Shown here piece after piece: positions 1-6,120 of a stretch of DNA of 6,151 nucleotides. The notes beneath the pieces were generated by a model. That model ran no database searches. It was given only the letters and a program-made list of their open reading frames with translations, and had not been told where the DNA came from. The position numbers and the translations under genes were made by a program. The first letter of the stretch is position 1. Each line of letters opens with the position of its first letter. Origin of the DNA: an uncultured Lacinutrix sp. (GTDB lineage: Bacteria; Bacteroidota; Bacteroidia; Flavobacteriales; Flavobacteriaceae); NCBI GenBank assembly GCA_937916035.1, contig CALGIH010000163.1:1-6151 (forward strand). Direction: 5' to 3'.

Positions 1-148
1 TTTGGTCATGAGTTGCATAATTTGGGGTTATGATCATCAAATTTAAATTAACCGCATAAATTATTCTTAAATTTTTCGATAATAGGTGTATTTTCTACGT
101 TATTAGGGTGTTGTTTGTTAAAAAACACTCGTAAAATTCATTGAAAAA

Positions 149-1078
149 TTAGTTTTCATTAATAAAACTAATAATTAATTCAACTAATTCAATCGAAATT
201 TTTCGTTGAGATTCATTGTATGACTTTGAATTTTCTAAAGTATCACCAGCTATTGGCACCAAAATATGATTCATATTTTCTATAATACTCAGGGTTGATT
301 TTGAATTTGCAGCATGTAAAAGATTGGCTTCCTCTTCTGAAACTTGTAAATCTTTGGTTCCATTAATAATAAGAATAGGCATTTCTAAACTACCGATTTC
401 TTCCTGCGGATTGTAAGCCATCCAACTCATCATAAAAGGCTGAACTTCTAAGTTGAAAATAGAAGTCAAGGCTTGAGGAAAATCTGTTGTTGTTTTACCA
501 TCTTTCATAATAGAAAACACACGTTTGGTGTCTTCAGTAAGAGTTGGAGCCATACTAGTGACTTGTTCTATAATGACTTCATCGATTGATTTTCCTGCTC
601 CAGCCAATGAAATAAAACCATCTGCTCCTTGTTTTGCAGTTACTATACCAACCAAGCTTCCTTGACTATGTCCAATAATATAAACCTTGCTAAAGGCGTC
701 ACTGCTTTTGAAATAGGTAAGTATAGAAATTGCATCAGTAATAAAATCGTCAAATCGAATGTTCATATCAACATTCCCTTTTCTTATTTGCTTAACGATA
801 CGTTTATCATATCTAAAAGTTGCTAATTCATGATTGCTTAAGCTTTCAGCTAATTTTTTTAGTGAATTATTTTTCAGAAGATTTTGGTTCCCATTCCTAT
901 CTGTAGGTCCAGACCCAGCAATTATGATGGCCAGATTTGGTTTATCAACATCATTTGGAATTAATAAGGTGCCATCGACAAATTCATTAATTGTAATTTC
1001 TTTAGCGGTGAAATTTGAGTCTTGTGCTAAAATAGAGTTGCATATGCAACAAATGACGAACAACAATTTGAATTTCAT
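149..1078 (-). CDS. secreted alpha/beta-fold serine hydrolase (esterase/acyl-hydrolase-like)
   Basis: This 309-residue protein is probably a periplasmic or secreted hydrolase of ester or related bonds; the substrate cannot be read from the sequence. Residues 1-18 form a Sec signal peptide with a likely cut after ILA-18. The alpha/beta-hydrolase parts occur in the expected order: an oxyanion-hole strand and loop AGSGPTDRNG (54-63), the nucleophile elbow GHSQGS (136-141) with Ser138, an acid in NGTKDLQV (Asp243), and a C-terminal His271 in NMNHILV. The triad is therefore complete and the length is normal for the family. The start is the ATG just before the signal peptide; no Shine-Dalgarno sequence precedes it. 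A near-consensus -7 element (TACTTTCG, 1103-1096 on the minus strand) lies close upstream but has no matching -33 TTG. The gene appears monocistronic, with a long noncoding gap before it. Fold and export are secure; function is generic. Confidence 0.9.
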   Translation of the reverse strand: MKFKLLFVICCICNSILAQDSNFTAKEITINEFVDGTLLIPNDVDKPNLAIIIAGSGPTDRNGNQNLLKNNSLKKLAESLSNHELATFRYDKRIVKQIRKGNVDMNIRFDDFITDAISILTYFKSSDAFSKVYIIGHSQGSLVGIVTAKQGADGFISLAGAGKSIDEVIIEQVTSMAPTLTEDTKRVFSIMKDGKTTTDFPQALTSIFNLEVQPFMMSWMAYNPQEEIGSLEMPILIINGTKDLQVSEEEANLLHAANSKSTLSIIENMNHILVPIAGDTLENSKSYNESQRKISIELVELIISFINEN

Positions 1079-1215
1079 AGGTTATTATGTTTTTTCGAAA
1101 GTAATCGTTTCAATTATAAAAATAACTCATTTTAACTTATTTTGATAACGAAATTCTAGCTGTTCTTATTACAGATTGATTAAGAAAGCAGTGTAATTAG
1201 TAATTTCAAAAAGTG

Positions 1216-1300
1216 CATTTCGTCGATTATTTAGATATTTTTGTCGATAAATGTTAAAATTTAATGTATTTAATCGATTTAATAATGTTTTTTGTCGATG
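1216..1300. repeat. four phased TCGA boxes (TTT(T)YGTCGAT-like), candidate regulator sites
   Basis: TCGA cores begin at 1223, 1244, 1274 and 1295, giving spacings of 21, 30 and 21 bp, close to two, three and two helical turns. Three copies read GTCGAT (1222, 1243, 1294) preceded by T-rich sequence, and the third box reads ATCGAT. The two longest matches are TTTTTGTCGATAA (ending 1250) and TTTTTTGTCGATGA (ending 1301). The last box overlaps the -33 element of the promoter at 1291-1324, as expected for an operator or activator site. That a protein binds here is inference; the spacing is directly visible. Confidence 0.4.
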
Positions 1301-1324
1301 AATTGAAATAATCTGTTACTTTTG
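1291..1324 (+). promoter_or_regulatory. Bacteroidota-type promoter (TTTG - 22 bp - TACTTTTG)
   Basis: TTTG at 1291-1294 and TACTTTTG at 1317-1324 match the Bacteroidota primary sigma-factor consensus (TTTG at -33, TAnnTTTG at -7) with an acceptable 22-bp spacer. Transcription should start near 1330 and run rightward into sequence with no gene on that strand before the terminator at 1434-1463. No other promoter match in the window is as good as this one. Confidence 0.6.
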
Positions 1325-1329
1325 AAGTG

Positions 1330-1464
1330 TACTAAAATTTAGTTTTTAGTTCAATGGATTAATTAATTAATATTTGCATTATGTTTTGGAATTAGAGACC
1401 CTAAATCTACTACATAGTAAAAAAGCAAATTAGAAAAGCCGAGTTTGAGGGAACTCGGCTTTTT
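1330..1464 (+). ncRNA. candidate small noncoding RNA of about 135 nt
   Basis: The call rests on a consensus promoter ending at 1324 and a hairpin plus U-tract ending around 1464, with no meaningful reading frame between them. Nothing in the interior matches an RNA family I recognise. The interior is AT-rich, with one weak stem (TTAG/CTAA flanking AGACC, 1392-1404). The terminator may exist mainly for the minus-strand AlkB-like gene, so the 3' end is not independent proof. Boundaries are estimates. Confidence 0.35.
1434..1463. terminator. strong bidirectional intrinsic terminator
   Basis: A perfect 12-bp stem pairs AAAAGCCGAGTT (1434-1445) with AACTCGGCTTTT (1452-1463) around a six-base TGAGGG loop. 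On the plus strand it is followed by TTTTTATTTTA; on the minus strand by TTTTCTAATTTG. It abuts the stop codon of the AlkB-like gene (TAA, 1465-1463), which it surely terminates, and it can also end rightward transcripts from the promoter at 1291-1324. Confidence 0.88.
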
Positions 1465-2050
1465 ATTTTATAATTCTGAAGGTTAAATTAATTCGAACTT
1501 CCACTTTCTTTTTTGTTTTAGGTATTTGATGCAACCAAAAGTGTTGTGTTTTATCTTTCATAACTAATAAACTTCCTGACTCTAAAATGAGTTTATGTTT
1601 TAATTCAGGTACAAAACGATGTTTTAAGTGAAACATTCTATTGGCTCCAAAACTCACTGATGCAATTACTGGGTTTTCACCAAGTTCCTTTTCATTGTCT
1701 GCATGCCAACCATTACTGTCTTGACCATCACGGTATAAATTGAGTAAACATGTGGTAAAATCTTTACCTATTTCAGATTCAATTTTAGACTTAATTTCAA
1801 AAAGTTCTTTGGTGAATTGGTGAGGATGCATCGTAATGTTTGAATAGGAGTAAGGCTTCTTATTACTTCCATACAAAGCGGTTAATCGTGGTTGTTTATA
1901 TGTTTTTCCAAAAACAGTGATATCATCTTGTTGCCAATTTGTTTCTGTTATGAGTGATTTGAAATAATTTTTACTTTCTTCTTCTGTAAAGAAATTTGGA
2001 TGGTACCAAACATCAGCATCTTTTAATTTTAGGTCAAACCCTTTTGTCAT
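1463..2050 (-). CDS. AlkB-like Fe(II)/2-oxoglutarate dioxygenase (DNA alkylation repair, ALKBH2-like)
   Basis: This 195-residue cytoplasmic enzyme is expected to reverse N1-methyladenine and N3-methylcytosine lesions by oxidative demethylation. The jelly-roll signature is complete. The substrate-side motif PRLTALYG is at 54-61, and NLYRDGQDSNGWHAD (104-118) supplies Fe ligands His116 and Asp118. The distal Fe ligand is His174 in WLHQIPK, and the C-terminal RINLTFR places the 2-oxoglutarate-binding arginines at 186 and 192. The 12-residue gap from His174 to Arg186 and the six-residue gap between the arginines match the ALKBH2 type. I start at ATG 2050 rather than the in-frame TTG at 2056, which would add only two residues. 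No Shine-Dalgarno sequence is seen. The gene diverges from the dipeptidase across 42 bp and ends directly in a strong hairpin terminator, so it is a single-gene unit. DNA rather than RNA as substrate is inferred from the family. Confidence 0.93.
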   Translation of the reverse strand: MTKGFDLKLKDADVWYHPNFFTEEESKNYFKSLITETNWQQDDITVFGKTYKQPRLTALYGSNKKPYSYSNITMHPHQFTKELFEIKSKIESEIGKDFTTCLLNLYRDGQDSNGWHADNEKELGENPVIASVSFGANRMFHLKHRFVPELKHKLILESGSLLVMKDKTQHFWLHQIPKTKKKVEVRINLTFRIIK

Positions 2051-2076
2051 TATCAAAAATTATTTTTCTAAATTAG
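2042..2076 (+). promoter_or_regulatory. possible dipeptidase promoter with a symmetric -7 element
   Basis: TTTTG (2042-2046) lies 22 bp before TAAATTAG (2069-2076), which differs from TAnnTTTG at one position. The -7 sits within the nine-base palindrome CTAAATTAG (2068-2076), so the same bases read TAATTTAG on the minus strand and could also serve the divergent AlkB-like gene. No minus-strand -33 TTG is visible. Confidence 0.3.
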
Positions 2077-2092
2077 CGTTATTAGTCATGAT

Positions 2093-2758
2093 ATGGATAG
2101 TAAACTAACTTTTTTGTTCCTCTTTTGTTTTGGAATTGTATCTGCACAATTACCAAAAGAGTTTGTGTATGTTGAAAATGTAATACCATCAATAAAGGTA
2201 GAGCTTCGTTATTTTTCTAACAACAATTTTTTAGGAAAGCCAGTGGATAGCTATAAAAAGGAAGTGGCTATTTTAACAACTCAAGCTGCTGAAGTTTTAA
2301 AGAATGTACAAGATGAATTGAAACAACACAATTTATCAATCATGATTTATGATAGTTACAGACCTCAAACAGCTGTTAACCATTTTATTCGTTGGGCTCG
2401 TGATTTAAACGATACCATAAATAAGCCTGCGTTTTATCCAAATGTGATGAAACAGCATTTATTCCAAGAAGGTTATATCTCATCGCAATCTGGCCATAGT
2501 AGAGGTAGTACTATGGATATTACTTTGGTTGACATCAATACGTGTGAACCTCTGGATATGGGAAGCCCTTATGATTTTTTTGGTCCAGAATCTTGGGTTG
2601 CAAACAATGACTTAACCGCTCAGCAACGAGCTAATCGTATGCTTTTACAAACCGTTATGGTGAAGCATGGATTTAAAATTTACACAAAAGAATGGTGGCA
2701 TTTCACTTTGAGAAACGAACCATTTCCAGACACTTATTTCGATTTTCCGGTGAATTAA
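2093..2758 (+). CDS. exported D-alanyl-D-alanine dipeptidase, VanX/DdpX type (peptidase family M15D)
   Basis: This is a zinc D,D-dipeptidase of 221 residues expected to split D-Ala-D-Ala or similar dipeptides. The active site matches VanX by residue and spacing. Arg90 lies in YDSYRP, 45 residues before His135 (VanX Arg71 to His116). SGHSRGSTMD gives Zn ligands His135 and Asp142. EWWHF gives the catalytic base Glu200 and Zn ligand His203, 58 residues after Asp142, as in VanX. Residues 1-18 look like a Sec signal peptide (cut after VSA), so it should act in the periplasm, unlike cytoplasmic enterococcal VanX. No vanHA-like partner genes are present, so turnover of peptidoglycan-derived dipeptides is more likely than glycopeptide resistance. 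The start ATG 2093 begins the signal peptide; an ATG at 2088 is in another frame. The stop overlaps the convergent PhzF-family gene. Confidence 0.92.
   Translation: MDSKLTFLFLFCFGIVSAQLPKEFVYVENVIPSIKVELRYFSNNNFLGKPVDSYKKEVAILTTQAAEVLKNVQDELKQHNLSIMIYDSYRPQTAVNHFIRWARDLNDTINKPAFYPNVMKQHLFQEGYISSQSGHSRGSTMDITLVDINTCEPLDMGSPYDFFGPESWVANNDLTAQQRANRMLLQTVMVKHGFKIYTKEWWHFTLRNEPFPDTYFDFPVN
2755..2758. other. shared TTAA: interlocking stop codons of convergent genes
   Basis: The palindrome TTAA supplies the plus-strand TAA of the dipeptidase (2756-2758) and the minus-strand TAA of the PhzF-family gene (2757-2755). There is no space for a conventional terminator between the two genes. An 8-bp inverted repeat (GAACCATT 2717-2724, AATGGTTC 2764-2771) spans the junction with a 39-base loop and lacks a U-tract. 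Confidence 0.9.
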
Positions 2759-3543
2759 ATTTCAATGGTTCCTTGAAGGTATTTCACAGCATTTCCTCTT
2801 ATTATAACACGATCCTTTACTAGTTTACAAAACAATTCGCCCTTTCGATCAGAAATTTGAAATGCATGTAATTTATTTTTTTCTAATCGTTCTGCCCAAA
2901 AAGGCACTAAGGTGGAATGAGCTGAGCCTGTAACAGGGTCTTCAAAAACAGCAGCTCCAGGAGTGAAAAACCTAGATACAAAATCAGAGTTATTTCCTTT
3001 AGCTGTTACGATAATGCCTCCAGGATCTAAGTTAATTTGCTCTAAAATGGAAGCACTTACTTTTAAATCTTTGAGTTCGTTTTCAGAATCATATAACAAA
3101 ACATAATCTCTTGCTTTATAAACATTTGTTGGCTGCTTGCTTAGCGAGTTTTTAATAATCTCTGGCAACTCCGAGTCTTGAGGTGGACGCGATGGAAAAT
3201 CCATTTCTAAGAATTCTCCACTTCTCGAAACTGTTAGTTCTCCACTCAACGTTTGAAAAATAACAGTATCAAAATCATAATCTAGGCAGTTAAGAATTAC
3301 ATAGGCTGAAGCTAAGGTAGCATGACCACAAAGGTCAATTTCTATTTCAGGAGTGAACCATCGAAGATGAAAAACGTTGTCATGTTTATGTATGAAATAG
3401 GCAGTTTCGGCTAAATTATTTTCTTTAGCAATGTTTAATAAAACAGCATCAGACAACCAATCTTGTAATGGGCAAACAGCTGCTGGATTGCCTCCAAACA
3501 ATTTGTTTGTAAAGGCATCAATTTGAAAAATGTCTACAGTCAT
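2755..3543 (-). CDS. PhzF-family isomerase/epimerase-like protein
   Basis: This 262-residue cytoplasmic protein has the two-lobed diaminopimelate-epimerase-like fold. PhzF itself isomerises trans-2,3-dihydro-3-hydroxyanthranilate, but most family members have other or unknown substrates and no phenazine genes are nearby. The family signatures are all present: the N-terminal QIDAFTNKLFGGNPAAV (7-23), the catalytic acid Glu46 in NLAETAYF, DLCGHATLAS (70-79) with His74, and FEDPVTGSAH (200-209) with Asp202. These correspond to Glu45, His74 and Asp208 of Pseudomonas PhzF. There is no signal peptide. Its ATG overlaps the upstream deacylase stop as TAATG, so the two are almost certainly cotranscribed and translationally coupled. 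That link suggests a substrate related to the deacylase product, possibly an amino acid, but this is inference. Family assignment is firm; the reaction is unknown. Confidence 0.93.
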   Translation of the reverse strand: MTVDIFQIDAFTNKLFGGNPAAVCPLQDWLSDAVLLNIAKENNLAETAYFIHKHDNVFHLRWFTPEIEIDLCGHATLASAYVILNCLDYDFDTVIFQTLSGELTVSRSGEFLEMDFPSRPPQDSELPEIIKNSLSKQPTNVYKARDYVLLYDSENELKDLKVSASILEQINLDPGGIIVTAKGNNSDFVSRFFTPGAAVFEDPVTGSAHSTLVPFWAERLEKNKLHAFQISDRKGELFCKLVKDRVIIRGNAVKYLQGTIEI

Positions 3544-3545
3544 TA
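3541..3545 (-). promoter_or_regulatory. TAATG stop/start overlap coupling deacylase and PhzF-family gene
   Basis: On the minus strand the deacylase ends AAA-TAA and the next gene starts at the ATG sharing its last A (TAATG). No Shine-Dalgarno sequence is evident before this ATG, so reinitiation by the terminating ribosome is the likely way the second gene is translated. Confidence 0.75.
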
Positions 3546-5219
3546 TTTGTCTTTATAACCAGGACCTCTAACTACTTGTCCAGGAGTCGCTCCAGTGTGG
3601 TCGCCATCTTTTAGTACTTGTTCACCATTTACAAACACGTGAACCATTCCTGTTGATAATTGATGAGGTTCTGCAAAGGTTGCATGATCTTGAATAGTTT
3701 CAGGATTAAAAATGGCTAAATCAGCAAAATAACCTTCTGTTAAACTACCTCTCTTTTTAATCTTTAAGTTAGAAGCGGGTAAAGATGATAACTTTCTAAC
3801 AGCTTCTTCAATTGAAATTACTTTTTCATCACGTACATATTTTCCTAGCACCCTAGCAAAATTGCCATAAGCTCTTGGATGCGTGCTATAATTTAAAAAA
3901 TCACCTTCGGGAGCCATAGATCCTGCATCAGAACCAAAACTCATATAAGGTAATGCAACTTGTTTTTTTACGTTGTCTTCAGTCATTAAAAAGTAAACAG
4001 TCCCAACACGACTTCCATCAGCAATTACTAAATCCATAGCAGTTTCTTCGGGTGACTTACCATGAATCTTAGCAACTTCAGTTAGCGTTTTGCCTGTGTA
4101 ATGACGCAAACTATCATTTTCAAAACCAACCAACAATAAATTATCAGAAGTTCCAGCTGCATACATTAGGTTTTCCCAATCATTTGCTGAAGTTCTCATT
4201 GCTTCCAAAACCTTTTTTCTTATTGCAGGATCTTGTAATCTCTCAGACCATTTTTCATAACCACCTTCTTGAACCCAAGGAGGCATCGAAGCATCTAATC
4301 CTGTTGCTCCAGCTACATAAGTGTACATGTCTGTTGTTATATGCAAACCTGCTGCTCTTGCAGAATCTATCTTTTTAACCACAGCATCATATTTACTCCA
4401 ATTTTCTTTGCCACTCATTTTTAAATGGTAAATCTCTGCTCTAATATTAGCCTCATCAGCAATTCTAATAAGTTCGTCCATACTTTCTAATAAACGATTG
4501 CCTTCACTTCGCATGTGTGAAATGTACATGCCGTCATATTCTGAAGCTACTTTACACAATTCAATAAGTTCTTCTGTACTTGAGTAAAATGCAGGTGCAT
4601 AAATTAATGACGAACCAACGCCAAGAGCACCATCCTCCATGGCTTGTCTTACCATATTCTTCATAGACTCCATTTCTTCATCTGTTGGAGCACGATCTTC
4701 ATAACCAATATGATTAACGCGAACAGTTGTAGCTCCAATGAAAGATGCTACATTGGGCGAAACACCTCGTTTTACTAACGATTGTAAATACTCATCAAGA
4801 GTGTTCCAATCAATATCAAACTTTAAGTCGCCTTGATTTTCTTGCCATTCCTTTTTATTTTCTGCTGTGAGTGGTCCCATTGAATTACCTTCTCCAAAAA
4901 CTTCAAGAGTCACACCTTGTCTAATGTCGCTTTGTGATTTTCCATCAGCAATTAACGATTCTGTTGCCCAAGAGAGCATATTAATGAATCCAGGAGCAAC
5001 GACTAAACCTGAGGCATCAATTTCAAGAGCACCTTTAGCGTTTTTTAATTCTCCAATAGCAGCGATAGTATCGGCATTGATGCCAACATTACCAATGTAT
5101 GTTGGGTTTCCTGAGCCATCTGCAATGGTTCCGTTTTTAATTAAAACATCGTAAGTAATGGGAGAGGAACAGCTAGTTACTATTATTGATATTAGTATTA
5201 GAAATTTAATAGTTTTCAT
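3543..5219 (-). CDS. D-aminoacylase (N-acyl-D-amino-acid deacylase) family amidohydrolase, lipoprotein, variant metal site
   Basis: This 558-residue amidohydrolase-superfamily protein is expected to release D-amino acids from N-acyl derivatives if it keeps the family activity. Residues 1-17 are a lipoprotein signal (VTSC, Cys17), so it should be anchored outside the cytoplasm. The N-terminal beta-sandwich (YDVLIKNGTIADGSG, 23-37) leads into the barrel. Expected metal-site residues His235 (YISHMRSEG), His265 (IYHLKMSG) and Asp431 (FGSDAG) are present. The HxH after PGFI, normally in PGFIDVHTH, is replaced: PGFINMLSWAT has Leu82 and Trp84 there. The family GNCG cysteine loop reads GEGN (109-112). 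I recall this PGFINMLSWA/GEG pattern from other bacterial homologues, so it is probably a conserved subfamily rather than decay. The C-terminal GYFADLAIFNPETI is the usual sandwich return. The gene lies 47 bp after the TPR lipoprotein and overlaps the PhzF-family gene. A weak -7 (TAACTTTA, 5254-5247) precedes it. Confidence 0.88.
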   Translation of the reverse strand: MKTIKFLILISIIVTSCSSPITYDVLIKNGTIADGSGNPTYIGNVGINADTIAAIGELKNAKGALEIDASGLVVAPGFINMLSWATESLIADGKSQSDIRQGVTLEVFGEGNSMGPLTAENKKEWQENQGDLKFDIDWNTLDEYLQSLVKRGVSPNVASFIGATTVRVNHIGYEDRAPTDEEMESMKNMVRQAMEDGALGVGSSLIYAPAFYSSTEELIELCKVASEYDGMYISHMRSEGNRLLESMDELIRIADEANIRAEIYHLKMSGKENWSKYDAVVKKIDSARAAGLHITTDMYTYVAGATGLDASMPPWVQEGGYEKWSERLQDPAIRKKVLEAMRTSANDWENLMYAAGTSDNLLLVGFENDSLRHYTGKTLTEVAKIHGKSPEETAMDLVIADGSRVGTVYFLMTEDNVKKQVALPYMSFGSDAGSMAPEGDFLNYSTHPRAYGNFARVLGKYVRDEKVISIEEAVRKLSSLPASNLKIKKRGSLTEGYFADLAIFNPETIQDHATFAEPHQLSTGMVHVFVNGEQVLKDGDHTGATPGQVVRGPGYKDK

Positions 5220-5266
5220 ATTTTGAGTTGTTGGTTGATAATGTATTAAAGTTACATAAAAGAAAT

Positions 5267-6120
5267 TTAATCTAAAGTATCAGAAAGTTTTTCATCAATA
5301 CGCTTTTTTACACGAAAGGCTAATTGATGCTTAGAATCTAATTGAATCGTTTTTTCAATATTGGTTTTTGCTAAATCTAAACTGTCAATATCTAAGTATA
5401 GTTGAGCAAGCGTGAAATATATTGCTGGAGCATCATTATTATTTATAATGTCTTTTAGTTGATTAGCTTTAACCATAGCCTTATCATAATTACCGAGTTC
5501 AGATTCCAAAGTTGCTGCATAACTAATAAAAAAAGGAAGTGTTTTTTGCTCTGGAGTTGTTAAGGCGTCAATAGAATCTAAAGCAATCTGCGCGCCATAA
5601 TTAGCATGTAAAACTTCAATATATTCCGCTTTGATATAACTTTCATGTGGATATTTATGAATGAAGTTTCTCATCCTTTTTTCGGCAGACTCATAAAAGT
5701 TTTTGTAAAACTCGGGAGCTAGTTTTATACTTTGATCTCTTGCATTCATGAGCTCTAAAACAAGTGACAAATCATCCAGCAACAAGCGTTCATCATCTGA
5801 AACTTGCTCTTTCTTAATCTCTAATTCCTTTAATATGGTTTGACGCTCCTCAAGATTGGTTGTTATTTTGCCAACAATACCTTTTCCAAGAATAAAATCA
5901 GAATCAAAGATCATGGCTTTTCTGTAAGCTTCTTCAGACTTGGTCCACTCTCCTGTATCTAAAATATACTCCCAACCTTTGTTGTAATAATATAAAGCAG
6001 AATCATTTTCTGTACCGAAATTAAACGATTAGAAGTACTCTTTTTTTGACAGGAAATCATCAATAAAACACAACAGCCTAAGATGAGTAATTTTGGTGTT
6101 TTTGACTGATTGAGTTTCAT
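5267..6120 (-). pseudogene. TPR-repeat lipoprotein with a single-base frameshift near its N-terminus
   Basis: Starting at ATG 6120 the frame encodes a lipoprotein signal (MKLNQSKTPK, then LLILGCCVLLMISC with Cys24 as lipidation site) and continues to about Asn31-Arg32. It then loses coding character and stops at TAG 5961-5959. The coding signal resumes in another frame at FNFGTENDSALYYYNKG and runs to 5267. Its first ATG is at 5914, which starts only the downstream 215 residues. The 854-bp span is one base short of 285 codons; one extra T in the CGTTTAAT stretch (AAA at 6025-6023 on the plus strand) would restore 284 residues. Helical tetratricopeptide-like repeats are seen around restored residues 41-74, 196-227 (LPFFISYAATLESELGNYDKA) and 232-265 (IYFTLAQLYLDIDSLDLAK). 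It would be a periplasmic scaffold or binding protein of unknown partner, upstream of the deacylase. The downstream frame is well preserved, so the lesion is recent or a sequencing error; the gene may be intact in the organism. Confidence 0.75.

Larger units (their letters stand above)
1079..1462. other. 384-bp noncoding region between the hydrolase and the AlkB-like gene
   Basis: No reading frame here looks coding. The longest plus-strand frames starting with ATG after the 1317-1324 promoter element encode only two to four codons before a stop. The region holds four TCGA boxes (1223-1298), a consensus Bacteroidota promoter pointing rightward (1291-1324), an AT-rich stretch with overlapping TTAATTAA (around 1359-1371), and a strong hairpin terminator (1434-1463). 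The part nearest the hydrolase start (1079-1200) shows only AT-rich sequence with a weak minus-strand -7-like element. Confidence 0.7.

Noticed and set aside
1..33. Plus-strand frame from the left edge reading FGHELHNLGL then TGA, possibly the tail of a gene cut by the window.
   Set aside because: Ten codons are too few to separate a real C-terminus from chance; another frame is also open to 46. The sequence left of the window would decide.
108..128. Imperfect hairpin GTGTTGTTT/AAAAAACAC after the hydrolase gene, and a small AT stem at 142-158.
   Set aside because: Neither is followed by a U-tract on the minus strand, and the stems are mismatched or AT-only, so I do not call a terminator.
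1096..1103. Minus-strand TACTTTCG just upstream of the hydrolase start as a promoter -7.
   Set aside because: It is one mismatch from consensus, but no TTG is found at the -33 distance, so support is too weak to list as a feature.
629..1145. Plus-strand open frames of 65 and 103 codons opposite the alpha/beta hydrolase.
   Set aside because: They lie antisense to a gene with a complete catalytic triad and signal peptide, and their translations show no domain logic.
2054..2056. TTG start for the AlkB-like gene, two codons upstream of ATG 2050.
   Set aside because: The ATG is in frame, adds nothing unusual and fits the family N-terminus; nothing favours the rarer start codon.
2093..2758. Glycopeptide-resistance locus suggested by the VanX homologue.
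   Set aside because: No VanH, VanA/B ligase or VanRS-like genes are nearby and the protein is predicted to be exported.
2755..3543. Phenazine biosynthesis gene suggested by the PhzF family name.
   Set aside because: No other phenazine genes are present; the family is broad and most members act elsewhere.
4184..5154. Plus-strand open frames of 64 and 95 codons opposite the deacylase.
   Set aside because: They are antisense to a clear amidohydrolase and resemble no protein family.
6040..6047. The run of seven A residues on the coding strand as the site of the TPR-lipoprotein frameshift.
   Set aside because: Shifting frame there would meet TAA in one frame (TAC-TTC-TAA) and TAA in the other (GTT-TAA), so the change must lie downstream of it, near 6023-6028.
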